Shown: positions 1-8,187 of the stretch, in pieces | How the letters are laid out: each line of letters starts with the position of its first letter | How positions within the stretch are numbered: the first letter of the stretch is position 1 | Assembly: GCA_036478815.1 (NCBI GenBank) | Contig: JAZGEP010000075.1 | Span: 1 to 15,431 of the forward strand | Origin: DRLZ01 sp036478815 | Lineage (GTDB): Bacteria > Pseudomonadota > Gammaproteobacteria > Methylococcales > DRLZ01 | Reading direction: 5' to 3' | Length of the DNA stretch: 15,431 nucleotides | Program-made: the position numbers and the translations under genes | The notes under the pieces: model-generated | What the model was told of the DNA's origin: nothing | The model's database searches: none | The model's input: only the letters and a program-made list of their open reading frames with translations

Positions 1-596
1 TGGGATCTGCTGTCAGTGGTTTGAGATTACAATTAAAAGACATGTTTGAAGCACCGGCAATTGCATCGCAGTTACGACAACAATTACTGGGAAAATATCG
101 TATTTCAGACTGGACTCAAGCCCACCGTAATTTCTTTCGAGCCATTAAAATGGAAAAGCGGGTGATGTTTATCATCCTGTTATTAATTGTTGCTGTTGCC
201 GCATTCAACATTGTTTCAACGCTGGTGATGGTCGTGACTGATAAACGACCGGATATCGCTATTTTGCGTACTCAAGGACTGACTGCCGGCCAAGTCATGT
301 CGATCTTTATTTTGCTGGGTGGAATGATTGGTGTTGCTGGAACAGTTTTGGGTGTGATTGGTGGAGTATTATTGGCGACCAATATTGAAACCATCATCTC
401 AGCGGTAGAATCATTTCTGGGAACAAAGCTAATGGCTCCCGATGTGTACTACATCAGCGACGTCCCGTCACGACTGCTATGGCAAGATGTTTACTGGATC
501 GCCGCAATCGGTCTGTTTTTATCATTACTTGCTACTTTATACCCTGCATGGCAGGCAGCGCGTGTTAATCCAGCGGAAGTTTTGCGTTATGAATAA
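1..596 (+). CDS. lolC: Lipoprotein-releasing ABC transporter permease (LolC/LolE/LolF type), 3' part
   Basis: This is the C-terminal part of a LolC/E-family inner-membrane permease, cut by the window edge. The reading frame is open from base 3 (GSAVSGLRLQLKDMF), so the TTG at 21 is internal and not a start. The family extracts outer-membrane lipoproteins from the inner membrane with the ATPase LolD and passes them to LolA. Visible are the end of the periplasmic MacB/FtsX-like domain, then three hydrophobic segments, roughly KRVMFIILLLIVAVAAFNIV, the stretch from IFILLGGMIGVAG onward, and IAAIGLFLSLLATLYPAW. It ends with the family-typical tail PAWQAARVNPAEVLRYE. The stop overlaps the lolD start by 8 bp, indicating translational coupling. 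Position before lolD suggests lolC, but no lolE follows, so a single hybrid LolF is possible. The N-terminal part needed to decide lies outside the window. Confidence 0.9.
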   Translation, partial: GSAVSGLRLQLKDMFEAPAIASQLRQQLLGKYRISDWTQAHRNFFRAIKMEKRVMFIILLLIVAVAAFNIVSTLVMVVTDKRPDIAILRTQGLTAGQVMSIFILLGGMIGVAGTVLGVIGGVLLATNIETIISAVESFLGTKLMAPDVYYISDVPSRLLWQDVYWIAAIGLFLSLLATLYPAWQAARVNPAEVLRYE

Positions 597-1275
597 TACA
601 GCCGTACTTGCTTGCGATAATCTTGGTAAATCCTTTGACGAAGGACAGTTACGGGTAGATGTATTGCAAGGTGTCAGCTTATCCGTGCAGCCTGCTGAAC
701 GCATTGCGATTATGGGGGCTTCCGGTTCTGGCAAAAGCACTTTGTTGCATTTACTCGGTGGTTTGGATCAAATCGACAGTGGCACAGTGTATTGGAACGA
801 TGTGGATATCAATACAATCTCTGAACGTCGACTAGCCCAATTACGCAATCGCACTTTGGGGTTTGTATATCAATTCCACCACCTGCTTGGCGAGTTTACC
901 CTGGAAGAAAATGTAGCAATGCCGTTGTTAATACGCGGAGAATCCGTTACATATGCTCGCCAGCAAGCGCGAGAGATTCTTGAGCGAGTAAACCTGGATC
1001 ATCGTTTGCCGCATAAGCCAGGCGAGTTATCAGGCGGTGAGAGACAACGTGCAGCAGTCGCGCGAGCCTTGGTGTCTCGCCCAAAATGTGTGCTTGCCGA
1101 TGAGCCAACTGGCAATCTGGATAGTAAAACAGCAGAACTGGTCTTCGAATTAATGTTACAACTGAATCGAGAGTATGATGCCAGCCTTGTAGTTGTCACG
1201 CACGATGCTACATTAGCGCAGCGCATGGATACTATTTACAGGCTAAATGATGGTATCTTACAGACAGATGATTAA
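589..1275 (+). CDS. lolD: Lipoprotein-releasing system ATP-binding protein LolD
   Basis: This is the cytoplasmic ABC ATPase that powers lipoprotein release by the Lol permease. The 228-residue length is usual for LolD. Walker A is GASGSGKST (residues 43-51). The Q-loop region is YQFHHLL, with the FHHLL sequence typical of LolD. The signature is LSGGERQR, Walker B is VLADEPTGNLD, and the switch His is in VVVTHD. I chose the ATG at 589, which overlaps the permease stop by 8 bp and has GGAA about 11 bases upstream; a longer frame from 442 only runs through the permease gene. The gene ends the operon: the next gene is on the opposite strand and a REP-like repeat follows. Confidence 0.95.
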   Translation: MNNTAVLACDNLGKSFDEGQLRVDVLQGVSLSVQPAERIAIMGASGSGKSTLLHLLGGLDQIDSGTVYWNDVDINTISERRLAQLRNRTLGFVYQFHHLLGEFTLEENVAMPLLIRGESVTYARQQAREILERVNLDHRLPHKPGELSGGERQRAAVARALVSRPKCVLADEPTGNLDSKTAELVFELMLQLNREYDASLVVVTHDATLAQRMDTIYRLNDGILQTDD

Positions 1276-1371
1276 AAGTTGAGGTAGTGGTAAATTTACA
1301 AGTAGCATCATCAAAATGCTCTGCCCTCTATTGTGGTTATATCTCACACGGTTAACAAAACATCTATAGCC

Positions 1372-1456
1372 TGTAGGCCGGATAAGCCATAACGCCATCC
1401 GGCACTGTTGGTGTAAAGCTGCATTGCCGGATGACGCTACGCTTATCCAGCCTACA
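1372..1456. repeat. REP pair (BIME-like extragenic palindrome)
   Basis: Two REP-like units lie in inverted orientation between lolD and the convergent DedA gene. Unit 1 is 1372-1404 and starts TGTAGGCCGGATAAGC; unit 2 is 1425-1456 and ends GCTTATCCAGCCTACA. The reverse complement of unit 2 matches unit 1 at most positions, including TGTAGG, GGATAAGC and the terminal CATCCGGCA. Each unit is itself an imperfect palindrome (GCCGGAT against ATCCGGC). A 20-base linker separates them. Such GTAGG...CCGGCA repeats are known across gammaproteobacteria and are associated with RAYT (REP-associated tyrosine) transposases. No RAYT gene is in the window. In this position the pair may also stabilise the 3' ends of both mRNAs. 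Confidence 0.8.
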
Positions 1457-1481
1457 TTTTCCAAAGCAGTTACCCCAGAGA

Positions 1482-2072
1482 TTATTGTTTCTGGTAGCGA
1501 CGATAGATAAAGTAGCTTGCTGCCACAAAAGCTGCGACTGCAAATATCACCATATTGGCTTCTTTGACTACGTCAATAACGGTCTCACCATATTGGTAAT
1601 ACAGATAGAAATAAGTCATTACTGAAATCGTACAAGCCAGCAAATCAGCAAGCGCAAATTTGACAAAATTCATTTTGCTCAAACCGGCTGTTAAAAACAT
1701 AGCGTTACGCACTCCAAAAGGAATGAAACGACCAACAATCAACGTGAATACACCATAGCGTTCAAAATAATAGCCCACTTTGTCAATTTTTTCGGGACTT
1801 GCCATATTGGCAAACATGCGAATATTGAATAATTTTGGACCAAGCAAACGTCCAAGCCAGTAACAAATCAGATCAGAAAAATAGGCACCCACATAAACTG
1901 CCAAAAAAAATTGTAAGCGTGTACCTGGGTGACTGCTCGCCAACACAGCAGAAATAAAAATCATCCCGTCTTCTGATACCGGGATATTGAATCCTGCCAA
2001 TAACAAAACCCCAAAAATAATCCAGGGGGCATACTCTATATTGGCTTGAATTAATACAATGAAATCTTCCAT
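1482..2072 (-). CDS. DedA-family (SNARE-associated/VTT domain) inner-membrane protein
   Basis: This is a 196-residue polytopic membrane protein of the DedA/VTT family. Characterised members act in polyprenyl-phosphate or phospholipid recycling and in envelope homeostasis. Hydrophobic segments are seen near residues 14-30, 52-75, 115-140 and 170-190. The motif VGRFIPFGVRNAMFLTAG (around residues 113-130) corresponds to the family GRFIPGVRT...AG motif, but with a Phe inserted before GVR and Asn in place of Thr. The loop NIPVSEDGMIF stands where other members have the acidic P-x-E/P-G motif. The ATG start at 2072 has no strong Shine-Dalgarno sequence. It converges with lolD and diverges from comEC. 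The exact substrate cannot be told from sequence. Confidence 0.87.
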   Translation of the reverse strand: MEDFIVLIQANIEYAPWIIFGVLLLAGFNIPVSEDGMIFISAVLASSHPGTRLQFFLAVYVGAYFSDLICYWLGRLLGPKLFNIRMFANMASPEKIDKVGYYFERYGVFTLIVGRFIPFGVRNAMFLTAGLSKMNFVKFALADLLACTISVMTYFYLYYQYGETVIDVVKEANMVIFAVAAFVAASYFIYRRYQKQ

Positions 2073-2140
2073 GAATCATGCTCGGCACAGGTTAGTAGAA
2101 CGCGTTCGATTATATGTGTAGCCCAGTAGTGATAGCAAGA

Positions 2141-2170
2141 AATATACTGATTAATGTTTTTAGGATGCAA
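2141..2170 (-). promoter_or_regulatory. Candidate sigma-70 promoter of the DedA gene
   Basis: On the minus strand there is a -35 TTGCAT (2165-2170), an 18-base spacer and a -10 TATATT (2141-2146, five of six consensus bases). This would start transcription near 2134, about 60 bases before the DedA ATG. It lies in the 142-bp divergent gap shared with comEC. It was found by eye only, and the -35 is weak. Confidence 0.35.
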
Positions 2171-2214
2171 GCAACAACCTTAGGAATGTACAAGTTATTT
2201 GATTTTCATTCCTC

Positions 2215-4548
2215 ATGACCGGCAGAATGAGTTGGTCGCTAACGACTGCCTGCGTGTATTTTGTTGTAGGAGTTGCCAGTTTTCAACTCATGCAGACACT
2301 CCCTCAGCTAGGTTGGCTTGCGTTAATCATCTGTATTGTTGCGATTTGTTTGTTGCGCAAATGTTTCTATCCAGTGTTTTTCATTGCTGGCTGGTGTTGG
2401 GCATGGGGTTTCGCAGCCTGGGCTTTATCCACTCGATTGCCTGCAGAGCTTGAAGGCAAAACACTGACTGTTTCAGCATCAATCATCACCATTCCGCAAT
2501 GCAGTCGCAATATTTGCCGTTTTAACGCACTGATTAAATCCGCCGAAACACCTGGCATTGCGCCTGCTGAAAAAAAGCCAGTTTCCAGACAAGTCAAACT
2601 AAGCTGGTATTATCCATCACAACCCATTAAAGCCGGGCAACGCTGGTTATTGAAGATACGCTTAAAGCGTCCACATGGAATGCTCAACCCAGGTGGTTTT
2701 GACTATGAACAATGGTTGTTTAGCAAGCGCATTGATGCGACCGGGTATGTGCGTTGTAAACAAGACTGCGAACGGCTATCTGATAATCTAACATTTGGTG
2801 CATGGTTGCAGCGACAGCGGCAAAGCCTGTCTCTGCAGTTACAGCAAACTCTTGAAAAATCTCCTGTCTCAGGTTTGATCACAGGAATGACGGTCGGTAT
2901 TCGTGATGACATAAACCCACAGCAATGGCAGGTATTACGCAATACTGGAACAGCCCACCTGATGGCGATTTCAGGATTACATGTTGGGTTGGTTGCCGGT
3001 CTGGCATTTTGGCTATTAAAACGATTCACAGCGTGGATCGGAGTCAAACGTTGTTCACCACAACAAGTCGCAGCAATTGGTGCTATGGCTTGTGCACTAG
3101 GATATGCACTGCTTGCCGGTTTATCTGTCCCGACTCAACGTGCGTTGATTATGCTCAGCATTATTTTTGGTGGGGTGTTATTACAAGCCAGTATACGTGC
3201 ATTTCATTTATTAGCCCTAACCGCTGTCGTAGTGGTCGTTGTTAATCCGCTTGCAGTGTTGTCAGCTGGTTTCTGGCTTTCATTTGGTGCTGTTATGGTG
3301 ATCACTCTGCTATTACTGGGACGACATCAAACGCTGGGATACTGGCAAGCCACCTGGGCGATTGGATGGCGGGTTGCACTGGGATTGTCACCATTGCTAT
3401 TGCTGTTTTTTGGCAGTGTCTCTGTGCTTGCACCAATTGCCAATTTGATTGCTGTTCCTGTGGTCAGTGTCGTGGTGGTTCCAGCATCGCTACTAGGTGT
3501 TGTGTTGAGCTGTGTATCCGAGTCTCTGGCAGCCGTTGCATTTGGATTAGCCAGTTCAGTATTATCAGCAGTGATGTGGTATTTAGAGCAGTTGTCCGCA
3601 CTGTCATTCTCAACACTATCAACACCCAGGCCAGAGATATGGGCAGTAGCAGCAAGCATTGCAGGTGTATTATTGTTACTCTCGCCCAAAGGCATACGAG
3701 GTCGCTGGCTAGGAATCATCATGTTGCTGCCAGCTGTGTTTCCGAGAATAGCAGATGTTGCCCACGGAACTGCCAGAATTACAGTGCTGGATGTTGGACA
3801 AGGACTCTCCAGTGTCATCGAAACTGCACATCACACACTGGTTTTTGATACCGGCATCCGTCTCAGCCCAAAATTTGATATGGGTTCTTCTGTGCTGGTT
3901 CCATATTTGCGTAGTCGCGCCATCAAACAAATCGATATATTAGTGTTAAGTCACACCGATGCTGATCATATTGGTGGAGCGCAGTCATTATTAACAGCAC
4001 TGCCTGTCATTCGCGAACTATCCAGTTATCCGCAACAAGTCCCTGGTCAATCAGTTGAATTCTGCGAGCCAGGAAAACAGTGGCAATGGGACGGCGTAAA
4101 GTTTATTGTTCTGGCACCACTGTCACCTTATTTCAACAATGAGAATAATAATTCCTGCGTGATCCAGGTCATTGCTGGTAATCATCGTCTATTACTCACT
4201 GGAGATATTGAATCCACAGCTGAAACCAGATTGGTTGATGAATATGGCAAATTACTGGCAAGTCATGTGTTGGTAGCACCTCATCATGGCAGTAAAACAT
4301 CCTCTTCATCAAGCTTTCTAGATGCAGTTCAGCCAGACTTGGTATTGATTGCAGCAGGCTATCGCAATCAATATGGCTTTCCCCATCAAAGCGTTATTAA
4401 ACGCTACCAATTAAAAAACATCCTGGCGCTAACGACTTCAGATTCTGGTGCTATATCATTAACCATCGGTAAGCATCAAGAATTAAATACGTCACAAAAT
4501 GTTACAAAATACAGATATCAATCAATACATTACTGGAATATGCTCTAA
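2215..4548 (+). CDS. comEC: ComEC/Rec2 DNA-uptake channel protein
   Basis: ComEC carries incoming single-stranded DNA across the inner membrane in natural transformation. The 777-residue protein has the full family layout. It has N-terminal hydrophobic helices, then a DUF4131-like soluble domain with Cys pairs (PQCSRNICRF; VRCKQDCERL). The multi-helix competence domain starts near residue 240 with AHLMAISGLHVGLVAGL. A C-terminal metallo-beta-lactamase domain starts near residue 519: DVGQG, then the metal motif LSHTDADHIGG (about 577), LLTGDIE, and APHHGSKTSSS (about 687). The metal-ligand His and Asp residues are present, so the domain looks intact. Start: ATG 2215; a second ATG at 2227 (MSWSLTT) is equally possible and neither has a clear ribosome binding site. 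ComEC is often near lol genes in gammaproteobacteria; no other competence gene is in the window. Confidence 0.93.
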   Translation: MTGRMSWSLTTACVYFVVGVASFQLMQTLPQLGWLALIICIVAICLLRKCFYPVFFIAGWCWAWGFAAWALSTRLPAELEGKTLTVSASIITIPQCSRNICRFNALIKSAETPGIAPAEKKPVSRQVKLSWYYPSQPIKAGQRWLLKIRLKRPHGMLNPGGFDYEQWLFSKRIDATGYVRCKQDCERLSDNLTFGAWLQRQRQSLSLQLQQTLEKSPVSGLITGMTVGIRDDINPQQWQVLRNTGTAHLMAISGLHVGLVAGLAFWLLKRFTAWIGVKRCSPQQVAAIGAMACALGYALLAGLSVPTQRALIMLSIIFGGVLLQASIRAFHLLALTAVVVVVVNPLAVLSAGFWLSFGAVMVITLLLLGRHQTLGYWQATWAIGWRVALGLSPLLLLFFGSVSVLAPIANLIAVPVVSVVVVPASLLGVVLSCVSESLAAVAFGLASSVLSAVMWYLEQLSALSFSTLSTPRPEIWAVAASIAGVLLLLSPKGIRGRWLGIIMLLPAVFPRIADVAHGTARITVLDVGQGLSSVIETAHHTLVFDTGIRLSPKFDMGSSVLVPYLRSRAIKQIDILVLSHTDADHIGGAQSLLTALPVIRELSSYPQQVPGQSVEFCEPGKQWQWDGVKFIVLAPLSPYFNNENNNSCVIQVIAGNHRLLLTGDIESTAETRLVDEYGKLLASHVLVAPHHGSKTSSSSSFLDAVQPDLVLIAAGYRNQYGFPHQSVIKRYQLKNILALTTSDSGAISLTIGKHQELNTSQNVTKYRYQSIHYWNML

Positions 4549-4629
4549 CTTTAATGTATTTCATCTTCAGTTAAGTTTCTGTATGTTAGCGTTGCAGAGT
4601 AACTGTCTAAATATCAGTGGAGAGTGAAA

Positions 4630-5043
4630 GTGAAACAATTATGTCTCATATTGATGATTATTACTATGATGGGCTGCGCAAGCAATCGGCCTGTGCTCTA
4701 TCCCAATGAACAATTTCAACAAAAAGGTCGCCAAGCCGCCGATAGCGCTATTGATCAATGCAACGCACTTGCCGATGAAACTGGCATTTCAGAAGTCAAA
4801 TATCAAGGAAAACGCACTGCAACAAATGGAGCGAAAGGTGCTGTGCTAGGTGCTGTCAGTGGGGCTATTGGTGGAGCAATTAGCGGTGGTGTAGGAATCG
4901 GCACAGCAATTGGAGCGGCGAGTGGAGCGGCTGTCGGCATCATCTCCGGTCTGGCCAGTTCAACCGACCCCAGCCCAACTTATCAACAGTTTGTAAATCG
5001 CTGTTTACGTGAACGCGGTTACGAAGTTATTGGTTGGGAGTAG
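4630..5043 (+). CDS. Small glycine-zipper lipoprotein
   Basis: This is a probable outer-membrane lipoprotein of about 137 residues. A signal peptide (KQLCLILMIITMMGC) ends in a lipobox-like MMGC, with Met in place of the usual Leu at -3. The mature part begins CASNRP. The middle holds a glycine zipper of small residues, KGAVLGAVSGAIGGAISG continuing through GVGIGTAIGAASGAAVGIISG. The C-terminal region FVNRCLRERGYEVIGWE resembles the end seen in other glycine-zipper envelope proteins. A GTG at 4624 is in frame, but the ribosome binding sequence GGAGAG (4619-4624) overlaps it and is well placed for the GTG at 4630, which I prefer. Glycine zippers usually mediate membrane insertion or oligomerisation; the specific function is unknown. 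Confidence 0.8.
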   Translation: MKQLCLILMIITMMGCASNRPVLYPNEQFQQKGRQAADSAIDQCNALADETGISEVKYQGKRTATNGAKGAVLGAVSGAIGGAISGGVGIGTAIGAASGAAVGIISGLASSTDPSPTYQQFVNRCLRERGYEVIGWE

Positions 5044-5104
5044 TTAGGAGCGAGGATTTAATAACTTTTAATAAGATTCAACTGATGGTCCCCCTAAACC
5101 TCTG

Positions 5105-6148
5105 ATGAGACCCATATTACGACTGCTGATTTTCAGTCTGCTTTTTTTTGCTGTTTTCATCGCATATCAAGCGGCTAATGAAAAATTACTTAAAAATGCG
5201 GTTTCAAATTCTCTAGTGTCATCAAAAGTGTCCAAAATAGAGATAGGCGCATTTGTAGAGACTAATCCACCGACATTAGATGGTATTCAGGCATTTGAAA
5301 ACGTTTCTGGGCAAAACCTATATTCCATCATGTGGTTTCAGGGCTGGAATGCGGACGACCAGCCTGATTTTCCAACATCAGCACTCAATGCGATAACTTC
5401 TAAAAGACCCAATAAACAGCCTTTAGTTTTTCACCTGACATGGGAACCAGCAGTTAATCTGAAGGATATTATTAAAGGCAACTATGATGAATATCTTGCA
5501 GATTATGCCAACAGCATCAAAGATTGGGGTGGCAAACTACGCTTTAGATTTGCTCATGAGATGATTGAGAATAATGTTTTAGATGGCAATGAGTATTACA
5601 GCTGGCAAGACCAACCCGAAGATTACATCAAAGCTTTTCGTCATGTTCATGATATCTTTCGCGAAGCAGGTGCAGACAATACTAAATTCGTTTGGTGTCC
5701 CAATAATTTTCCTTTCGATGTCGAAATAGTCAAGCAATATTACCCTGGTACAGACTATGTTGACTGGTTGTGTATGGATGGGTATAACTGGACCAACCAG
5801 GACGGGACACCTGAATGGCCAGAATGGTTGTGGTTTGATGACATCTTTGCCAATATCTATCATACCTTGGTGGATCATCCACATCTATTTGGTGATAAAC
5901 CACTGATGATTGGTGAATTTGCCTCTTGTGAAGCAAGTACACATGATTTACCAGGTCAAAACAAAGCAGAGTGGATTAAAAATGCTTTTGAACGGATCGC
6001 AAGCCCTGATTTCGATAAGATAAAGACCGTTCATTGGTTTCAAATTAACAAGGAATGTAATTGGCGTATAGACTCTTCAGCTTCTGCTAAAACGGCTTTT
6101 AAAGCGGCATTGCAGCATAAGCATTTTTTGCCTCAGTCTAAGGAGTGA
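5105..6148 (+). CDS. GH26-type glycoside hydrolase (beta-mannanase-like), membrane-anchored
   Basis: This is a 347-residue protein with an N-terminal hydrophobic segment (residues 5-22) acting as a signal anchor or signal peptide. A TIM-barrel domain of glycoside hydrolase family 26 follows. The acid/base Glu is in RFRFAHEM (E152) and matches the GH26 R-F-x-H-E-M pattern. The nucleophile is in PLMIGEFAS (E271). Supporting aromatics include MWFQGW, FVWCPN and VDWLCMDGYNW. Known GH26 enzymes cut beta-1,4-mannan, mixed-linkage glucan or xylan, and some relatives work on exopolysaccharide. No other carbohydrate gene is adjacent, so the substrate cannot be named. A role in processing the cell's own exopolysaccharide is as plausible as nutrition. 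The start ATG lacks a clear Shine-Dalgarno sequence. A strong hairpin lies downstream at 6192-6233. Confidence 0.85.
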   Translation: MRPILRLLIFSLLFFAVFIAYQAANEKLLKNAVSNSLVSSKVSKIEIGAFVETNPPTLDGIQAFENVSGQNLYSIMWFQGWNADDQPDFPTSALNAITSKRPNKQPLVFHLTWEPAVNLKDIIKGNYDEYLADYANSIKDWGGKLRFRFAHEMIENNVLDGNEYYSWQDQPEDYIKAFRHVHDIFREAGADNTKFVWCPNNFPFDVEIVKQYYPGTDYVDWLCMDGYNWTNQDGTPEWPEWLWFDDIFANIYHTLVDHPHLFGDKPLMIGEFASCEASTHDLPGQNKAEWIKNAFERIASPDFDKIKTVHWFQINKECNWRIDSSASAKTAFKAALQHKHFLPQSKE

Positions 6149-6191
6149 GATGACTTCGACAACTGATTGTCTTGTTATCCGTTTTAGGCAT

Positions 6192-6233
6192 TACCGCAAC
6201 AGTTACATAGTGAGCCATGTAACTGTTGCGGTA
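6192..6233. terminator. Perfect 17-bp inverted repeat after the GH26 gene (terminator-like hairpin)
   Basis: TACCGCAACAGTTACAT (6192-6208) and its exact reverse complement (6217-6233) are separated by the 8-base loop AGTGAGCC. It lies 44 bases past the GH26 stop. The stem is strong, but no T-run follows on either strand, so this is not a canonical intrinsic terminator. It may block 3' exonucleases or act in termination with other factors. Confidence 0.5.
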
Positions 6234-6624
6234 CCTTGACGACAGATAAAAAGACAAGTCAGAAAGCACAAGATATAACCTCCAGCACTTCTGAAAGCCT
6301 TACGTCGATGTGAATATTACCATCAAGCTTGCATGATATTTAAAACAGCGTTATTGTTGAGTTGACGGTGGAAACGGCAAGAAAAATAACATTGAAGAGT
6401 CCATCGCTCAGTGCTATTACCACCAAAACTTCACTGAGTTCGACTGAATAAAAAATATGCAATCTATACACAGTCGTGTGATACAACAATACTTTGTGAA
6501 CTGAATAACATTCGTACGCCAGTTCCAAATCATATTGCTTTGCACGTCTCTTAATGCAATAACAATTAAAACAACAGGATGACAGAAATATCTGAGCAAA
6601 CAATTCAACAATTAGGCATTTGTT
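6234..6624. other. Non-coding stretch upstream of the autotransporter
   Basis: Together with 6149-6233 this is a 476-base gap between the GH26 and autotransporter genes. Reading frames on the minus strand here (for example 6340-6636) have irregular composition and no recognisable motif, and I take them as chance. Apart from the hairpin at 6192-6233 and a weak promoter candidate at 6535-6563, I see nothing in it. A leader of regulatory function is possible but not supported. Confidence 0.4.
6535..6563 (+). promoter_or_regulatory. Candidate promoter of the autotransporter gene
   Basis: TTGCTT (6535-6540), a 17-base spacer and AATAAC (6558-6563), preceded by TGC as in an extended -10. The start point would be near 6570, 55 bases before the ATG. 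Both hexamers are weak matches, so this is tentative. Confidence 0.25.
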
Positions 6625-8187
6625 ATGAGACAACACAACATCCTGACCAAAATCGTATTGTTTTATCTCATCTGCCAGTCTATTATCCTAACATCGGCTC
6701 ATGCAAACATTTCCAATAAGGCGAGCGGAATACTATCTGCTCAAACCGCAACACAATCAGTCACCCAAGGCGATATCACAAACAAAGACAGCTTAGTTCT
6801 GGTCGATATTTCCTCAAAAACCTCCACTGATATTGATCTATTAGCCAGCGCCATACGTGCAGCGCGCCAATCTCAGTACAATGACAACTCGTCAACCAGC
6901 AATTCCCTAATAAACCCAGAACTGTCCACAATTACTGTTAATGATGATCTGGAAGGCATTACTGACAACACGAGTCTGTCGCGGAATCAGCTATCAATTG
7001 GTGAAGCACTTAAGCAAGCCTGCCGAATGACTCAGAGTCAGGTGTTACTCAATCGTTGCGCTGAAATCGGCGCTTTAAACAACCTTGAGCAAACCAGAGT
7101 ACTCAATACACTGATTCAAGATGAGTCAGCTGGGACTGTGACCCGGATGTTGCGTATTGGCTCCACTCAGTTCAACAATATCAATAAACGTATTCGTGCG
7201 CTTAAATCTGGTCAATGGGGTCTGGTGTCGTTTAATCACCTCAGCCTAAATATCGAAGGCAAAACAGTACCAATCGGTACAATTGCCCAAGGATTACTCA
7301 ACAGCGCTTCTGGCAGAAGTGTAGGAGACAATATTGCTCGTTCAGAACAGCTCGGCTTTTATCTGAATGGCAAGCTCAGCTTTGGTAAAAAGAAGAGTAC
7401 GAAAAAACAAACTGGATTCGATTTTGATACAAAAGGAGTCACGTTGGGTATGGACTATCGTTTTAGCGATCAGTTTGTTGCCGGAGCTGCTCTGGGCTAT
7501 GCTTTTACCGATGCTAATTATAACAACAAAGGCGGTACTGAAAGCCGTGCCAGTTCAATCAATTTGTATGGCAGTTATTATTTGCCACAGAACTTCTATC
7601 TCGATTTAGTCAGTCACTTTGGCTATCATTCCTCCGACAATACTCGCTCAATTCGTTACGGTGACTTTTCCGGAAAAGCCAACAGCGATACCAATGGCGT
7701 AGAGTATGGAGTGAATTTCAGTCTCGGCAAACAGTGGGGTTTCAACAGCTGGGTAATGAACCCATATGCACGTTTTGAGTATCTTGAAGTGTTGATCAAC
7801 AACTATAGTGAAACCAGTCTCAGTGGGCTTGCTATCAGTATTGACCATACTGGTGGGCGTTCTGTGAAAAGCGTGCTTGGCACACAAATTAGCAAGGTAT
7901 TCGGGATGCCCAAGGGTATCATTAAACCGACAATCAATTTTGAATGGCTGCATGAATTTAAAGCGAATACCACAAATGTCAGCGGTCACTTTTTAGAAAG
8001 TTCCCGGGGAACGGGCCGGTTTAAACTTGTTGCTGACGCGCCTGACCATGATTTCTTTAATATTGGCGCATCAGTCAAGGCGATTTTTTCTGAAGGACGC
8101 AACATTTCCCTTAACCATACAAGCAGGCTTGGCCAGGCAGGGATTAACCATTATCGCTTTGAGTTAGGAGTCAATATCCCTTTTTAA
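6625..8187 (+). CDS. Short-passenger autotransporter (type Va-like) with C-terminal beta-barrel
   Basis: This is a 520-residue surface protein. The signal peptide ends at SAHA-N (cleavage after residue 27). The passenger (about 28-250) is short, rich in Ser, Thr and Asn, and lacks the long beta-helix repeats of classical autotransporters. It has two cysteines (C133, C145) in a predicted helical hairpin, ACRMTQSQVLLNRCAEI, followed by a Leu-rich helical stretch. The barrel (about 262-520) shows alternating aromatic strands such as GMDYRF, INLYGSYY and YARFEYLEVL, and ends in YRFELGVNIPF, with the terminal Phe recognised by the BAM complex. The barrel fits the autotransporter domain family (PF03797). 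No protease or lipase motif is visible in the passenger, so its function is unknown. Confidence 0.87.
   Translation: MRQHNILTKIVLFYLICQSIILTSAHANISNKASGILSAQTATQSVTQGDITNKDSLVLVDISSKTSTDIDLLASAIRAARQSQYNDNSSTSNSLINPELSTITVNDDLEGITDNTSLSRNQLSIGEALKQACRMTQSQVLLNRCAEIGALNNLEQTRVLNTLIQDESAGTVTRMLRIGSTQFNNINKRIRALKSGQWGLVSFNHLSLNIEGKTVPIGTIAQGLLNSASGRSVGDNIARSEQLGFYLNGKLSFGKKKSTKKQTGFDFDTKGVTLGMDYRFSDQFVAGAALGYAFTDANYNNKGGTESRASSINLYGSYYLPQNFYLDLVSHFGYHSSDNTRSIRYGDFSGKANSDTNGVEYGVNFSLGKQWGFNSWVMNPYARFEYLEVLINNYSETSLSGLAISIDHTGGRSVKSVLGTQISKVFGMPKGIIKPTINFEWLHEFKANTTNVSGHFLESSRGTGRFKLVADAPDHDFFNIGASVKAIFSEGRNISLNHTSRLGQAGINHYRFELGVNIPF

Noticed and set aside
6340..6636. Minus-strand frame in the gap before the autotransporter
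   Set aside because: Cys- and Tyr-rich composition of chance translation, no start signal, and it runs into the autotransporter start.
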